DNA of 36,021 bases from JAQICJ01 sp041686345. Its GTDB lineage: Bacteria > Myxococcota_A > Polyangia > HGW-17. Below are positions 9,051 to 17,074 of this stretch, piece by piece. Both the position numbers and the translations under genes were made by a program. Every line of letters starts with the position of its first letter. The first letter of the stretch is position 1. The DNA lies in NCBI GenBank assembly GCA_041686345.1, contig JAWLEA010000019.1:1-36021 (forward strand). The letters run 5' to 3'. The notes below the pieces were generated by a model, which was given only the letters and a program-made list of their open reading frames with translations, searched no databases and had not been told where the DNA came from.

Positions 9051-9211
9051 TTCCTGTTCCAAAAATGGATGTCATCGTCTGGTGACGGAATTTTACCTCA
9101 TCTGCTTTGTTGTAACTGCTTGAAATAGTTGTGGCTATATCTTCACAATTACTCCGTGCATCTGAGGAAAACTTCTTCCCCAGCCAAAAACACCACTTCT
9201 GGGATGGGAAC
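9050..9211 (+). repeat. 162-bp dispersed element, intact copy
   Basis: The ends form inverted repeats (GTTCCTGTTCC and GGGATGGGAAC). The copy is flanked on both sides by the 6-bp direct repeat TAAATA (9044-9049 and 9212-9217), consistent with a target-site duplication. It carries the CACCACTTCTGGGA right-end subtype. It lies immediately after the ABC permease and contributes the last base of that gene's stop codon. The right flank continues with TAAATAGTTCCCC, possibly the stub of a second, truncated element. Confidence 0.9.
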
Positions 9212-9269
9212 TAAATAGTTCCCCTTTAATTCAGTTGTAAACCGGAATTAAATTTTCAAATTTTACACT

Positions 9270-11669
9270 TCAACTGACAATTCTGACCACTGTTACTCCG
9301 TCAGCACCTTCTCCTTTTTTTCCGGGACGATAATCTACAACAAAGGGGCTTTTTTTCATCAATCTCCGCACAGCTTTTTTGAGCACTCCCGTGCCGTAAC
9401 CGTGGATAATTGTACAAAATTTTTCGTTATCCAGCATGAGTTTGTCAATATAGGTTTCCACCTTTTCCAGAGCTTCTTCCCTTCTCATTCCGCGCAAATC
9501 AAGAGTATTGCTCCCTGTTACTGCTGAATTTTCAAATTCTTCTTCCAATTTTTCTTCTGAAACGGCAACATCTTTTTTTTGAGAAGGGGTGGTATTTACT
9601 TTAGCAAATGCAAGTTTTTCAGGTTTTTCTTCAAAACTCAATTTTTCAAGATCATCCGGCGATATCTGAGTAGAAAAATTGCCCAATTGAACCTCAACCT
9701 TGTTATTACTTTTGCCCAGTACCCTCACTTTCTTTTTGAGAGAGTGAGACCAGTAAATATCGTCTATTTTAATTTCAGCAAAATCAGGAATTTCCCCTCG
9801 AAAAGGCTGAAGTGAATTTTCCACCTTCTGGTTGATCTTATCAAGGGATTTTCGATATTCTTTGAGCTTTGTTTTTGATTCTGAATTGCTTTTGATCTTT
9901 TTTTCCAGTTTGCGCAGCAGTCTTTTTAATCTTACTACTTCCTGATCTATATCCTGATAGGAAGTTTTTTTGATTTTGTTCAATTCTCGTTTTTTTTGAC
10001 GTACCAATTTGTCGATTTCCCTTTTATTTTCTTTGTTTTCTCTGAGCAGGTGCTTGAGTTCCTCTTCTTTGTCACTGATACTTTTTCTTTTCTGCAACAA
10101 TTCTTCCAAAATGGAATCTATTTTGTTCTCATCACTACCCATCAATTTCTGTGCCCTCAAGATAATTCTTCTATCCAGGCCGAGATTTCCGGCAACTTTG
10201 ATACCATCTGAAGTTCCAGGCAGACCTGTGATCAATTTATAGGTAGGCTTCAAAGAATCACTGCTGAAAGAAGCATTGGTGAATCTGTTATCAAGGGTGG
10301 CTAAAGCTTTTAATCTGGAAAAATGGGTTGTTACCAGAGTGGTAACCTGCTTATCTGCCAGAAATTCCAGAATAGACTGAGCCAGGGAACTTCCCTGAGC
10401 AGGATCTGTTCCTGCTGCCAATTCATCAAACAAAACCAGATCTCTGGGAGTACATTTGCGAATAATTGTATTTATTCTGACAATCTGAGCTGAAAAAGTA
10501 CTGAGATGGGAGGAAATATTCTGTTCATCCCCTATCATGGTATAAAGATTATCAAAGAAAGGAATGACTGAATCAGGTGAAGCCGGTACATGAAGCCCCA
10601 TCTGCGACATCAAAACTATGACACCCGTGGTTTTAACTGTAACTGTTTTACCACCGGCATTGGGACCGGTTATGATCATTACTTTGCCATTATCTACCAA
10701 AATATCATTGCGAACTACTTCATCACTGCTTTTCAACAGGAATGGATGGACACATTTGAGCAATTTGATTTTATTGTCACTGGAAAAACTGATGGGATTG
10801 AAATCATAAGCAACAGCCATTTTGAATGCCGCATTCCACAGATCAAAAACCAGAAGTTTCTCCTCATTGATTCTTATCTGGTCGATATCATCCAGTACTG
10901 ACTCTCCCAACTGGGACAAAATGCGATATTCTTCAACCTCTATTTCAGATTCTATTTCACTTATTCTGTTGTTCAATTTTATTACAGAAGCAGGTTCGAC
11001 AAAAACACTTGCTCCCGTATTGGACACTCCATGGATGACACCAGGAACTTCACTGCGAAACTCCGATTTCACCGGAATAACAAAACGTCCCTGTCTCAAG
11101 GTGTGAAATTTATCCTGTATAAAGGGCTCAATTTCTTTTTGCTCCAGAATATTATCAAGTTGAGCAGTTAATTTTTTCTGAAGAATCTGTTTGCGACTGC
11201 GCAGTCCATAAAGTTCACTGCTGGCATCATTTCTTATTTCGCCATGTTCATCAATTGTATCAGCCAGCAAAGATTCGAGATAATCAAGGGAATCCATCGG
11301 TTCTATGAATTTTGACAAAGATGAAATTTTCTCACCGGCTGTTTTTTTCTGGATATCTTTTACAATTCTCAGTTGAATTGTAATCTCATGAAGTGAATCA
11401 GCTCTGATTGTCCCTCCATGTTCAAGGCGTTCAAGCTGGTCTTCAAGTTCTGAAAAATCACTGAGAGAAATAGTAGTATTTTGATTTTTCAATTGTTTCA
11501 AATCGGAAATCAATTGAGAACGGAATTCAGCTTTTTGTCTGTCAGAGGCAAAATCTATTCTGTCAATATTTTCTTCATTACTCTCAATCTGGCAAAAACT
11601 TTTCCAGATTTTCAAGAACTCTCTCCACTCCAGATTATTAAAGGTTTTATCCAAATTTGATTTTTTCAT
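9270..11669 (-). CDS. mutS2: Endonuclease MutS2
   Basis: A 799-residue MutS2/RqcU-family protein. It has the MutS core and lever region, Walker A GPNAGGKT (335-342), Walker B LVLFDELAAGTDPAQGS, the following LVTTHFSRLKALA, a long helical clamp rich in Lys/Glu, a KOW-like segment before residue 690, and a C-terminal Smr nuclease domain (721-799) with LDLRG (723-727) and HGYGTG (756-761). All diagnostic parts are present and the length is typical. Family members act in suppression of recombination and in splitting of collided ribosomes; which applies here is not visible. It is the last gene of the rlmE-lipoprotein-mutS2 operon, with 4 bp after the lipoprotein stop. No strong Shine-Dalgarno sequence is seen, which fits translational coupling. 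Confidence 0.96.
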   Translation of the reverse strand: MKKSNLDKTFNNLEWREFLKIWKSFCQIESNEENIDRIDFASDRQKAEFRSQLISDLKQLKNQNTTISLSDFSELEDQLERLEHGGTIRADSLHEITIQLRIVKDIQKKTAGEKISSLSKFIEPMDSLDYLESLLADTIDEHGEIRNDASSELYGLRSRKQILQKKLTAQLDNILEQKEIEPFIQDKFHTLRQGRFVIPVKSEFRSEVPGVIHGVSNTGASVFVEPASVIKLNNRISEIESEIEVEEYRILSQLGESVLDDIDQIRINEEKLLVFDLWNAAFKMAVAYDFNPISFSSDNKIKLLKCVHPFLLKSSDEVVRNDILVDNGKVMIITGPNAGGKTVTVKTTGVIVLMSQMGLHVPASPDSVIPFFDNLYTMIGDEQNISSHLSTFSAQIVRINTIIRKCTPRDLVLFDELAAGTDPAQGSSLAQSILEFLADKQVTTLVTTHFSRLKALATLDNRFTNASFSSDSLKPTYKLITGLPGTSDGIKVAGNLGLDRRIILRAQKLMGSDENKIDSILEELLQKRKSISDKEEELKHLLRENKENKREIDKLVRQKKRELNKIKKTSYQDIDQEVVRLKRLLRKLEKKIKSNSESKTKLKEYRKSLDKINQKVENSLQPFRGEIPDFAEIKIDDIYWSHSLKKKVRVLGKSNNKVEVQLGNFSTQISPDDLEKLSFEEKPEKLAFAKVNTTPSQKKDVAVSEEKLEEEFENSAVTGSNTLDLRGMRREEALEKVETYIDKLMLDNEKFCTIIHGYGTGVLKKAVRRLMKKSPFVVDYRPGKKGEGADGVTVVRIVS

Positions 11670-11673
11670 AATT

Positions 11674-12540
11674 TTATTGATCCGTAAGGTGTAAATTCAA
11701 CTTTATTATCTGTCTGTATCCGGCAGTAACATTTTGCTCAGTTTCATTCTTAAAAGTTCCGGCCCAGCCCAGTATTTCCCTGGCTTCAATTTTGCTCCAT
11801 ACTCCTGTATCGAGATTAAATTCAGCCTCCATAACTCCTCTTCCCACCAATTCCACTGTAAAACCTGATATTTTCACCCTGTTTTCCGAAGTGGAAAGAA
11901 AATTGCCATTAATTTTAGCAATATGAATATCATTTTTATGGATTACTTGTGCAACTTTGAATTCAAATTTTCTCACCATAAGAATCTTTTTACCCTTAAG
12001 ATCTCTGGTGATAATATCTGAATTATTCCACTGCATGCCTTTTTTTAAAATCTTTCTGTAAGATTCAGGTGGAACAAAATGAACAAACTTGTAGAGGCTC
12101 TTGAGTAATTTGTTCAATTTAAAACGATCTCCACCTTCATATTTTATGGTTACATTACTTAAATCAGGAGAAAACAACTGGTTGGTAACTTTAATCGTTT
12201 TCAACACCTGCCCTGCATTTTTCATATTTTTTGCTTTAAGAACCGAGTTATCGGTGAAACTGTCAACCAGAAACAGTTTATCTTGGGTAAGATGTTCCCG
12301 GATCCCTGAAATATTCACTTTAAAGGAACGAATTTGCTTGGATTCTCTTCCGATAACCAGCAAATTTTCTCTGAACTCAAGCAATCCTTCCACAGCTTGT
12401 TTGCTTTGAGGCGAAGGTTGAAAGGATAATTTCTTTTTTTTGGGTTCTCGTACTTTTTTTTTGGAACATCCCCATTGAAAAGCCATAGTAAATATTACAA
12501 AAAGTACAAAATAAAAGTATTTTTCTGTTTTTAACAACAT
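11674..12540 (-). CDS. Probable lipoprotein of unknown function
   Basis: A 288-residue protein with a hydrophobic N-terminus (residues 7-22) ending in FQWGC, a loose lipobox with Cys25, followed by a lysine-rich linker. The mature part is beta-rich with alternating hydrophobic residues and no motif I recognise. Its layout (short charged linker, then beta-strand domain, then a segment KIEAREILGWAGTF) suggests a periplasmic beta-barrel or sandwich fold. The ATG overlaps the rlmE stop as TGATG, so it is translationally coupled to rlmE, and mutS2 follows 4 bp later. Linkage of an envelope protein to rRNA methylation and MutS2 genes is unusual but may be only operonic convenience. Confidence 0.7.
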   Translation of the reverse strand: MLLKTEKYFYFVLFVIFTMAFQWGCSKKKVREPKKKKLSFQPSPQSKQAVEGLLEFRENLLVIGRESKQIRSFKVNISGIREHLTQDKLFLVDSFTDNSVLKAKNMKNAGQVLKTIKVTNQLFSPDLSNVTIKYEGGDRFKLNKLLKSLYKFVHFVPPESYRKILKKGMQWNNSDIITRDLKGKKILMVRKFEFKVAQVIHKNDIHIAKINGNFLSTSENRVKISGFTVELVGRGVMEAEFNLDTGVWSKIEAREILGWAGTFKNETEQNVTAGYRQIIKLNLHLTDQ

Positions 12541-13157
12541 CAGTGTTTACCCTGCCTGAAACCAAGGCAGACAAAGTAAACTTCCTTGCTTTCTTTCCTT
12601 GATCCCTTCGGTTTGAAAACTTTAACTCTCCTGAAAGCTTTTCTGGCTGTTTTCAGAGTTTCATCAAAATCAACTCCCTGAAATATTTTTGCTGTCATAT
12701 TTCCATTGTGGACAAGAATATCAGGAGCAAGATGCAAAATATACTGCACCAGGGCAGCACTTCTTACACAATCGGTAAAATTATTACCGATTGTATCGGG
12801 AGCCATGTCAGAAACTACAAGATTAAATTTTCTTCCTTCTTTTTTCAACAATTCTTGAAAATTAAAATCATAAAAATCTTCCTGGTAAAAGTCAAAATTG
12901 CTGGATTCCGGAAAATTTATTTTTTTCAGATCAATTGCAACCAATTTACCTGAGGTAGACAACTTTTTTAAAATATATTGAGACCAGGAACCTGGTGCAC
13001 ACCCCAGATCCAGAACAAAATCACCTTTGTTCAGTAATTTGTATTTTTGGTCAATTTCCATGAGTTTGTAAACTGCCCGGGAGAGATAATTTTCTTTCTT
13101 TGCTTTTTGATAATACTTATCATGTCTGTATTTGCGGTCATTGAATCTGCTGCTCAT
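12540..13157 (-). CDS. rlmE: 23S rRNA (uridine-2'-O)-methyltransferase RlmE (FtsJ)
   Basis: A 205-residue SAM-dependent 2'-O-methyltransferase of the RrmJ/FtsJ family, which methylates U2552 (E. coli numbering) in the A-loop of 23S rRNA on the 50S subunit. The catalytic K-D-K-E tetrad is complete: Lys31 (SRAVYKL), Asp117 (SDMAP), Lys157 (TAKIFQG) and Glu192 (SKEVY). The SAM-binding motif is LDLGCAPGSW (49-58). Length matches the family. It is the first gene of a minus-strand operon with the lipoprotein and mutS2, and its stop overlaps the next start. A clear promoter is not obvious upstream, where about 250 bp of non-coding sequence separates it from a repeat. Confidence 0.95.
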   Translation of the reverse strand: MSSRFNDRKYRHDKYYQKAKKENYLSRAVYKLMEIDQKYKLLNKGDFVLDLGCAPGSWSQYILKKLSTSGKLVAIDLKKINFPESSNFDFYQEDFYDFNFQELLKKEGRKFNLVVSDMAPDTIGNNFTDCVRSAALVQYILHLAPDILVHNGNMTAKIFQGVDFDETLKTARKAFRRVKVFKPKGSRKESKEVYFVCLGFRQGKH

Positions 13158-13413
13158 AATAAACCTGTTCTGAACTTCTCAAAATAAAAGTCAATTTGAA
13201 AACTTTTCAGAGGTGAAAGTTGGAGAATAAATTGCTACAGAAGTAATTTGCGATATTAATGAAAGGATTGCAAGGAGCATAAAATTTTATGCAGCTCTCA
13301 TCCTGGGATGGAATCTGTGTAATCCCCCTTAAAATTGACAAGAAATGTTTTGTGATTTGCTGAATAACTGCGGAGGAAAAAATAGAAAAGAGGAATCAGG
13401 TCTGAACAATATA
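13158..13413. other. Non-coding gap upstream of rlmE with an element end fragment
   Basis: No gene is seen here. Around 13295-13323 the words CTCATCC and TGGGATGGAATC resemble the right terminus of the dispersed element, so a decayed or solo end is likely. The remainder should contain the rlmE promoter, but I could not pick convincing hexamers. Confidence 0.4.
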
Positions 13414-13652
13414 GTTCTCGTTCCAAAAAGGAAGGTCATCGTCTGAATACGAAATTTGAATTAATCAACTTTGTCGTAACTTCTTGAAATAGGGTCGACT
13501 ATGTCGGCGAAGCTACTCCGTGCATCTTAATCCAACTTCAGTTACAACCAAATAACCTGTATCCTGAAGCGAAAACTTTCTGCAAAGTAATTCCGCGTAT
13601 CTGGAGGTAAAACTTCTTATTCAGTCATAAAACCCCATCCTGGGATGGAAAC
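13414..13652 (+). repeat. Expanded (239-bp) chimeric copy of the dispersed element
   Basis: Both termini fit the family (GTTCTCGTTCC and GGGATGGAAAC), but the middle contains the right-interior module twice: CTCCGTGCATCTT...AACTTC near 13526, and TTCCGCGTATCTGGAGG...AACTTCTT near 13597. They are separated by unrelated sequence. This looks like recombination between two copies. The flanks are AATATA on the left and TAGATA on the right, an imperfect match. Its last base completes the TAG stop codon of rplC on the minus strand. Confidence 0.8.
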
Positions 13653-14305
13653 TAGATATAAACGCGCTTTTTGCTTGTATATCTGATTACGAGATAACCG
13701 TTTTGATGTCCGGGAACACTGCCTCTTACCATAATCAGATTTTCATCTTTATCGATGGCGGCAATTTTTAGATTCTGAATGGTGACTTTTTTATTGCCCA
13801 TTCTTCCGGGCATTTTTTGACCTTTGATAACGCGGGAAGGATCAAGACTGGTACCAATTGAACCACCATGTCTGAAAAATTCATGAGTACCATGGGTACT
13901 CACCGAACCACTGAAATTATATCTCTTGATAACTCCCTGAAAGCCTTTACCTTTACTGTAACCGGTAACATCGACGGGATCTCCAACCTTGAAAATATCA
14001 GAAACAGTCAGTTCTTTACCGGCTTTATAATCTTCAGGAATTTCATCAACCCTGATCTCTTTGATAAATTTCTTGGGAGTAATATCCAACTTGAGAAATT
14101 TACCAAGATCGGGTTTATTGACTCTTTGTTCCTTTTGATCGTCAAAACCTAGTTGAACTGCGGTATATCCGTGTTTATCAGATGTTTTAACATCTAATAC
14201 CACGTTGGGTCCAGCTTTGATAACTGTAACCGGTATCCTGTTCCCTTTATCATCAAAAATTTGAGTCATACCAACTTTTTTTCCTAAAATTCCTTGTTTT
14301 ACCAT
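13652..14305 (-). CDS. rplC: 50S ribosomal protein L3
   Basis: A 217-residue L3, an early-assembling 23S rRNA-binding protein near the peptidyl-transferase centre. It begins GILGKKVGMTQIFDDKG and contains DVTGYSKGKGFQGVIKRYNF, THGTHEFFRHGGSIG and KMPGRMGNKKVTIQNL, all core L3 signatures. By alignment from memory, the residue after GSIG is Thr where E. coli has the methylated Gln150. Length is normal. The gene is isolated: rpsJ is not upstream and rplD is not downstream, unlike the S10 operon of most bacteria. It has its own candidate promoter and a leader hairpin. The stop TAG overlaps the last base of a dispersed element. Confidence 0.97.
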   Translation of the reverse strand: MVKQGILGKKVGMTQIFDDKGNRIPVTVIKAGPNVVLDVKTSDKHGYTAVQLGFDDQKEQRVNKPDLGKFLKLDITPKKFIKEIRVDEIPEDYKAGKELTVSDIFKVGDPVDVTGYSKGKGFQGVIKRYNFSGSVSTHGTHEFFRHGGSIGTSLDPSRVIKGQKMPGRMGNKKVTIQNLKIAAIDKDENLIMVRGSVPGHQNGYLVIRYTSKKRVYI

Positions 14306-14342
14306 AATGATATAACCTTTCTAGTACTGAGGGAAAACTGAC

Positions 14343-14369
14343 CAGAGGAAGCCCCACAGTGGGCTTCTT
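14343..14369 (-). promoter_or_regulatory. Hairpin in the rplC leader
   Basis: On the minus strand, GAAGCCC and GGGCTTC form a perfect 7-bp stem around a short loop, about 40 nt before the rplC start and downstream of its promoter. There is no following U-run, so it is not a standard terminator. It may be a ribosomal-protein autoregulatory site, a processing site or a weak pause hairpin. Role inferred. Confidence 0.45.
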
Positions 14370-14432
14370 AGCCGATAATAAAACTTCAACCCCGTAAAAA
14401 AGTTGAAGATAATAAAATATGTTCGAGATGAC

Positions 14433-14461
14433 TTGATAGAGGATTAACCCTGTCAAGTCAA
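14433..14461 (-). promoter_or_regulatory. Candidate promoter of rplC
   Basis: On the minus strand, TTGACT (14461-14456) and TATCAA (14438-14433) are separated by exactly 17 bp. Transcription would start near 14426, giving a leader of about 120 nt that includes the hairpin. A second TTGACA lies 5 bp inside the first -35 box. Confidence 0.5.
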
Positions 14462-14754
14462 TAAAAAACTGTTCTTATCAAATACTTTTTTCAAAAATAT
14501 TTCAAAACTATTAAATTGTGGCTTTGGGAGAATTACTCTCTGTTTTGAATTCCCAAACAGCAAAAAAATTACCCTTTTCCAAAAACAAATAATTCTTTTC
14601 CAAAATTGCGGTTGTATGGCGATAAGAGCAGTGTTAAATTCAAGGACGATATTTTTTCTCACCTGTTTTTCAGCCTCTAATTCTGGAAATCAGCAGCAAG
14701 AAAATTTAATCAACCAATCATGTTTCTTGACAACATTAATTTCCGGAGGATCTC

Positions 14755-15630
14755 ATGTATCTTGGTGTAATTGGCGGTAGCGGTTTCTACAAAATAAAAG
14801 AATTGAAAATCAAAGATGAAAGACAAATCTGGACTCCATTCGGAAAACCTTCTTCTCCTTTGTATTTTGGTAAAATAAATGGACTGGATCTTGTTTTTCT
14901 GGCCAGACACGGCCAAGGTCATGTTGTTCCCCCCCACCAGCTCAACTATCGGGCAAACATCTGGGCTCTCAAAAGTGTCGGTGTTACTCATATTCTGTCT
15001 GTAAGCGCTGTTGGTTCCCTTAAAAAAAATATTCCTCCCGGAGATATGGTGCTGATTGATCAAATTATCGATGCTACTCGCAGGAGGCATCTCACTTTTT
15101 ATGACGATCTGGCTGTACATGTCAGTCTGGCTGATCCCATCTGTATGGATTTGGCCAATATTACCGCCCATGCTGCAAAAACGCTGAAAGTAAAAATCCA
15201 TCAGGGTGGAACCTATGTCTGTATTGATGGTCCCCAATTTTCCACCAGAGCTGAATCAATTATGTTTAAAAATGGAGGAGCTTCAGTCATTGGAATGACC
15301 AATGCAACAGAAGCCCGACTGGCAAGAGAGGCCGAACTGCATTTTTGCACCTTGGCTATGGTAACTGACTTTGACTGCTGGCTTGAAGAAGAAGAAAATG
15401 TCTCAGTAGCCGCAGTTGTAAAAACTATGGAACAAAACAGTCAGAATGCCGCTGCTATTCTTGCTAATCTATGCATTCAGATTTCCCAAAAAAGATTGAC
15501 TCCCTCTTGCGATCATTGTTCTAACAGTCTTGATCATGCAGTGATGACCTCATTTCAAACCCTCAGCAAAAACCAGAAAGAAAAATACCAACTTCTTCTG
15601 GAAAATTATCCGGGATTTAATGATGAATAA
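14755..15630 (+). CDS. mtnP: S-methyl-5'-thioadenosine phosphorylase
   Basis: A 291-residue member of the PNP/MTAP family, cleaving methylthioadenosine to adenine and methylthioribose-1-phosphate in methionine and purine salvage. Motifs: N-terminal phosphate-binding GGSGFYK, RHGQGHVVPPHQLNYRAN, SAVGSLKKNIPPGD, YVCIDGPQFSTRAES, and the base-site signature VIGMTNATEARLAREAE followed by MVTDFDCW. The MTNxTEAxLA and DxDCW forms point to MTAP rather than inosine/guanosine PNP. The Shine-Dalgarno GGAGG is correctly spaced before the ATG. The end overlaps the TPR lipoprotein gene by 11 bp, and a PfkB kinase follows, so a nucleoside-salvage operon is plausible. Confidence 0.93.
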   Translation: MYLGVIGGSGFYKIKELKIKDERQIWTPFGKPSSPLYFGKINGLDLVFLARHGQGHVVPPHQLNYRANIWALKSVGVTHILSVSAVGSLKKNIPPGDMVLIDQIIDATRRRHLTFYDDLAVHVSLADPICMDLANITAHAAKTLKVKIHQGGTYVCIDGPQFSTRAESIMFKNGGASVIGMTNATEARLAREAELHFCTLAMVTDFDCWLEEEENVSVAAVVKTMEQNSQNAAAILANLCIQISQKRLTPSCDHCSNSLDHAVMTSFQTLSKNQKEKYQLLLENYPGFNDE

Positions 15631-16120
15631 ACTGTTCATCCTTTTGTTTACCCTGATTTCAATAAGCAGTTGCAACAAATGCAATTCAAAGAAAAAGTCC
15701 AAAAATACCAATGAATTAAAACAGGCAAAGGTTCTTTTACGCCAGGGAGAATATGGCGCAGCCCTGGACAAACTGGAAAAACTCAAAGACAAGCACCATA
15801 AAAACAAAGTTTTTTGGAACACTTACGGTATGGTTTTGCGTTATAACGCTTATCTTGATCTCGATCCTTCTCTTCGCCAAAAAGAAATATCAGCCTTTAA
15901 AAAAGCTGTAAAACTAGATGTGGAATTTATTCCCGCCAGGATGAACTTGGCTGTCTCTTTATGGGAAAAAGACAATAAAAATAAAGCCATCAAACATTAC
16001 CAGAAAGTTCTCGAACTCAACCCATCTCATAAAGATGCAAAAACTATTCGTAAGAGAATAAAATCGATAAATACTCAGAATTCCACCAAGGACAGTTCTG
16101 ATAAAAAGAAAACCCCATGA
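15620..16120 (+). CDS. TPR-containing lipoprotein
   Basis: A 166-residue protein with a signal peptide ending in SISSC (Cys18 as lipidation site), then a Lys/Asn-rich linker and two to three TPR-like helical pairs (AKVLLRQGEYGAALDKLEKL; AIKHYQKVLELNPSHKDA). TPR lipoproteins usually act as scaffolds in the periplasm or at the outer membrane. The start overlaps the mtnP end by 11 bp, and the stop overlaps an alternative upstream ATG of the kinase gene, so it is co-translated with metabolic neighbours. Tail rich in Lys, Ser and Asp. No specific partner can be named. Confidence 0.78.
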   Translation: MMNKLFILLFTLISISSCNKCNSKKKSKNTNELKQAKVLLRQGEYGAALDKLEKLKDKHHKNKVFWNTYGMVLRYNAYLDLDPSLRQKEISAFKKAVKLDVEFIPARMNLAVSLWEKDNKNKAIKHYQKVLELNPSHKDAKTIRKRIKSINTQNSTKDSSDKKKTP

Positions 16121-16131
16121 CAGGAGGAAAG

Positions 16132-17040
16132 ATGTCTTTAGTTGTAATCGGCTCAGTAGCTTTTGATGATGTAGAAACCAGATATGGCAGAAGAAAAAAA
16201 ATATTGGGAGGTTCAGCCTCTTATTTCAGTTTTGTAGCCTCCAATTTTACTCCTGTCAAAGTAGTAGCTGTGGTAGGAGATGATTTCCCTCAGGAATATA
16301 TCTCCTTATTTGAAAACAGAAAAGTTGATATTAAAGGTCTGGTTCGCAAAAAAGGAAAAACTTTTTTCTGGAGAGGTAAATATTCAGATGATTTCACTTC
16401 CCGGAAAACTCTACAGACTAATCTCAATGTCTTTTCCGGTTTTAATCCACTCCTGCCAGACGTATACAAAAGTTCCCCTTTTCTGTTTCTGGCTAATATT
16501 CATCCGGCTTTGCAATTGCAGGTATTGGAAAGTATGACTGGGGATCCTTTTGTTGCTTGTGATACAATGAATCTGTGGATAAACACCGAAAAACAAAAAT
16601 TGCTGGATTTAATCAAAAAAATTGATCTTCTCACCATCAACGACGAAGAAGCCAGGCTGCTCAGTGGAGAATTCAACGTCATTCGGGCCGGAAAAGCAAT
16701 TCAAAAGATGGGACCTGAATATTTGGTTATCAAAAGAGGTGAATACGGTGCCATTCTCTTTTTATCCGAAACTCTTTTCTTCATTCCCGCCTTTCCTCTG
16801 CTTGATTTCAAAGACCCCACCGGAGCCGGTGATTCTTTTGCCGGTGGATTTATGGGGTATATTGCAGGACAAGGCAAGGTTAACGAAAAAATAATCAAAA
16901 AATCCATGCTTTACGCTGCTGTTTGTGCCTCTTTTTCAGTTGAAGATTTTTCCCTGGAAAGATTGCAAACTCTTTCACCTCAACAGATCAATTCCCGCTA
17001 CGACAAAATGATTAATTACATAAACCCCAATTATATTTGA
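16132..17040 (+). CDS. PfkB-family sugar or nucleoside kinase
   Basis: A 302-residue ribokinase-fold kinase. The start at 16132 is preferred over an ATG at 16117 because AGGAGG (16122-16127) sits at correct spacing. The N-terminal glycine motif ILGGSASYFS (24-33) binds the substrate hydroxyls. The PfkB signature DPTGAGDSFAGGF (228-240) supplies the anion hole and catalytic base Asp234. KRGEYG before it fits the ATP-site strand. The pattern GGSASYFSFVASNF resembles the ribokinase group C/adenosine-kinase-like branch. Placed after mtnP, it may phosphorylate a nucleoside or pentose released by salvage, but this is inferred from context. Confidence 0.88.
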   Translation: MSLVVIGSVAFDDVETRYGRRKKILGGSASYFSFVASNFTPVKVVAVVGDDFPQEYISLFENRKVDIKGLVRKKGKTFFWRGKYSDDFTSRKTLQTNLNVFSGFNPLLPDVYKSSPFLFLANIHPALQLQVLESMTGDPFVACDTMNLWINTEKQKLLDLIKKIDLLTINDEEARLLSGEFNVIRAGKAIQKMGPEYLVIKRGEYGAILFLSETLFFIPAFPLLDFKDPTGAGDSFAGGFMGYIAGQGKVNEKIIKKSMLYAAVCASFSVEDFSLERLQTLSPQQINSRYDKMINYINPNYI

Positions 17041-17074
17041 TTCTGATTTTTTTACATTTCTGGTATTTACCGTC

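Larger units (their letters stand above)
14306..14754. other. Divergent intergenic region between rplC and mtnP
   Basis: About 450 bp without a gene. The rplC-proximal part holds its candidate promoter and leader hairpin. Farther out, an imperfect hairpin (TTTGGGAG at 14523 against CCCAAA ending at 14557) has no clear role. The mtnP Shine-Dalgarno GGAGG is at 14745-14749. I could not place a convincing mtnP promoter. Confidence 0.5.

Noticed and set aside
10590..11106. Plus-strand open frames inside mutS2
   Set aside because: They are antisense frames of a clearly conserved gene and show no family motifs or ribosome sites.
13295..13652. CRISPR array from repeated GGGATGGAA words
   Set aside because: Spacing is irregular, and the words are the inverted ends of the dispersed element rather than direct repeats with spacers.
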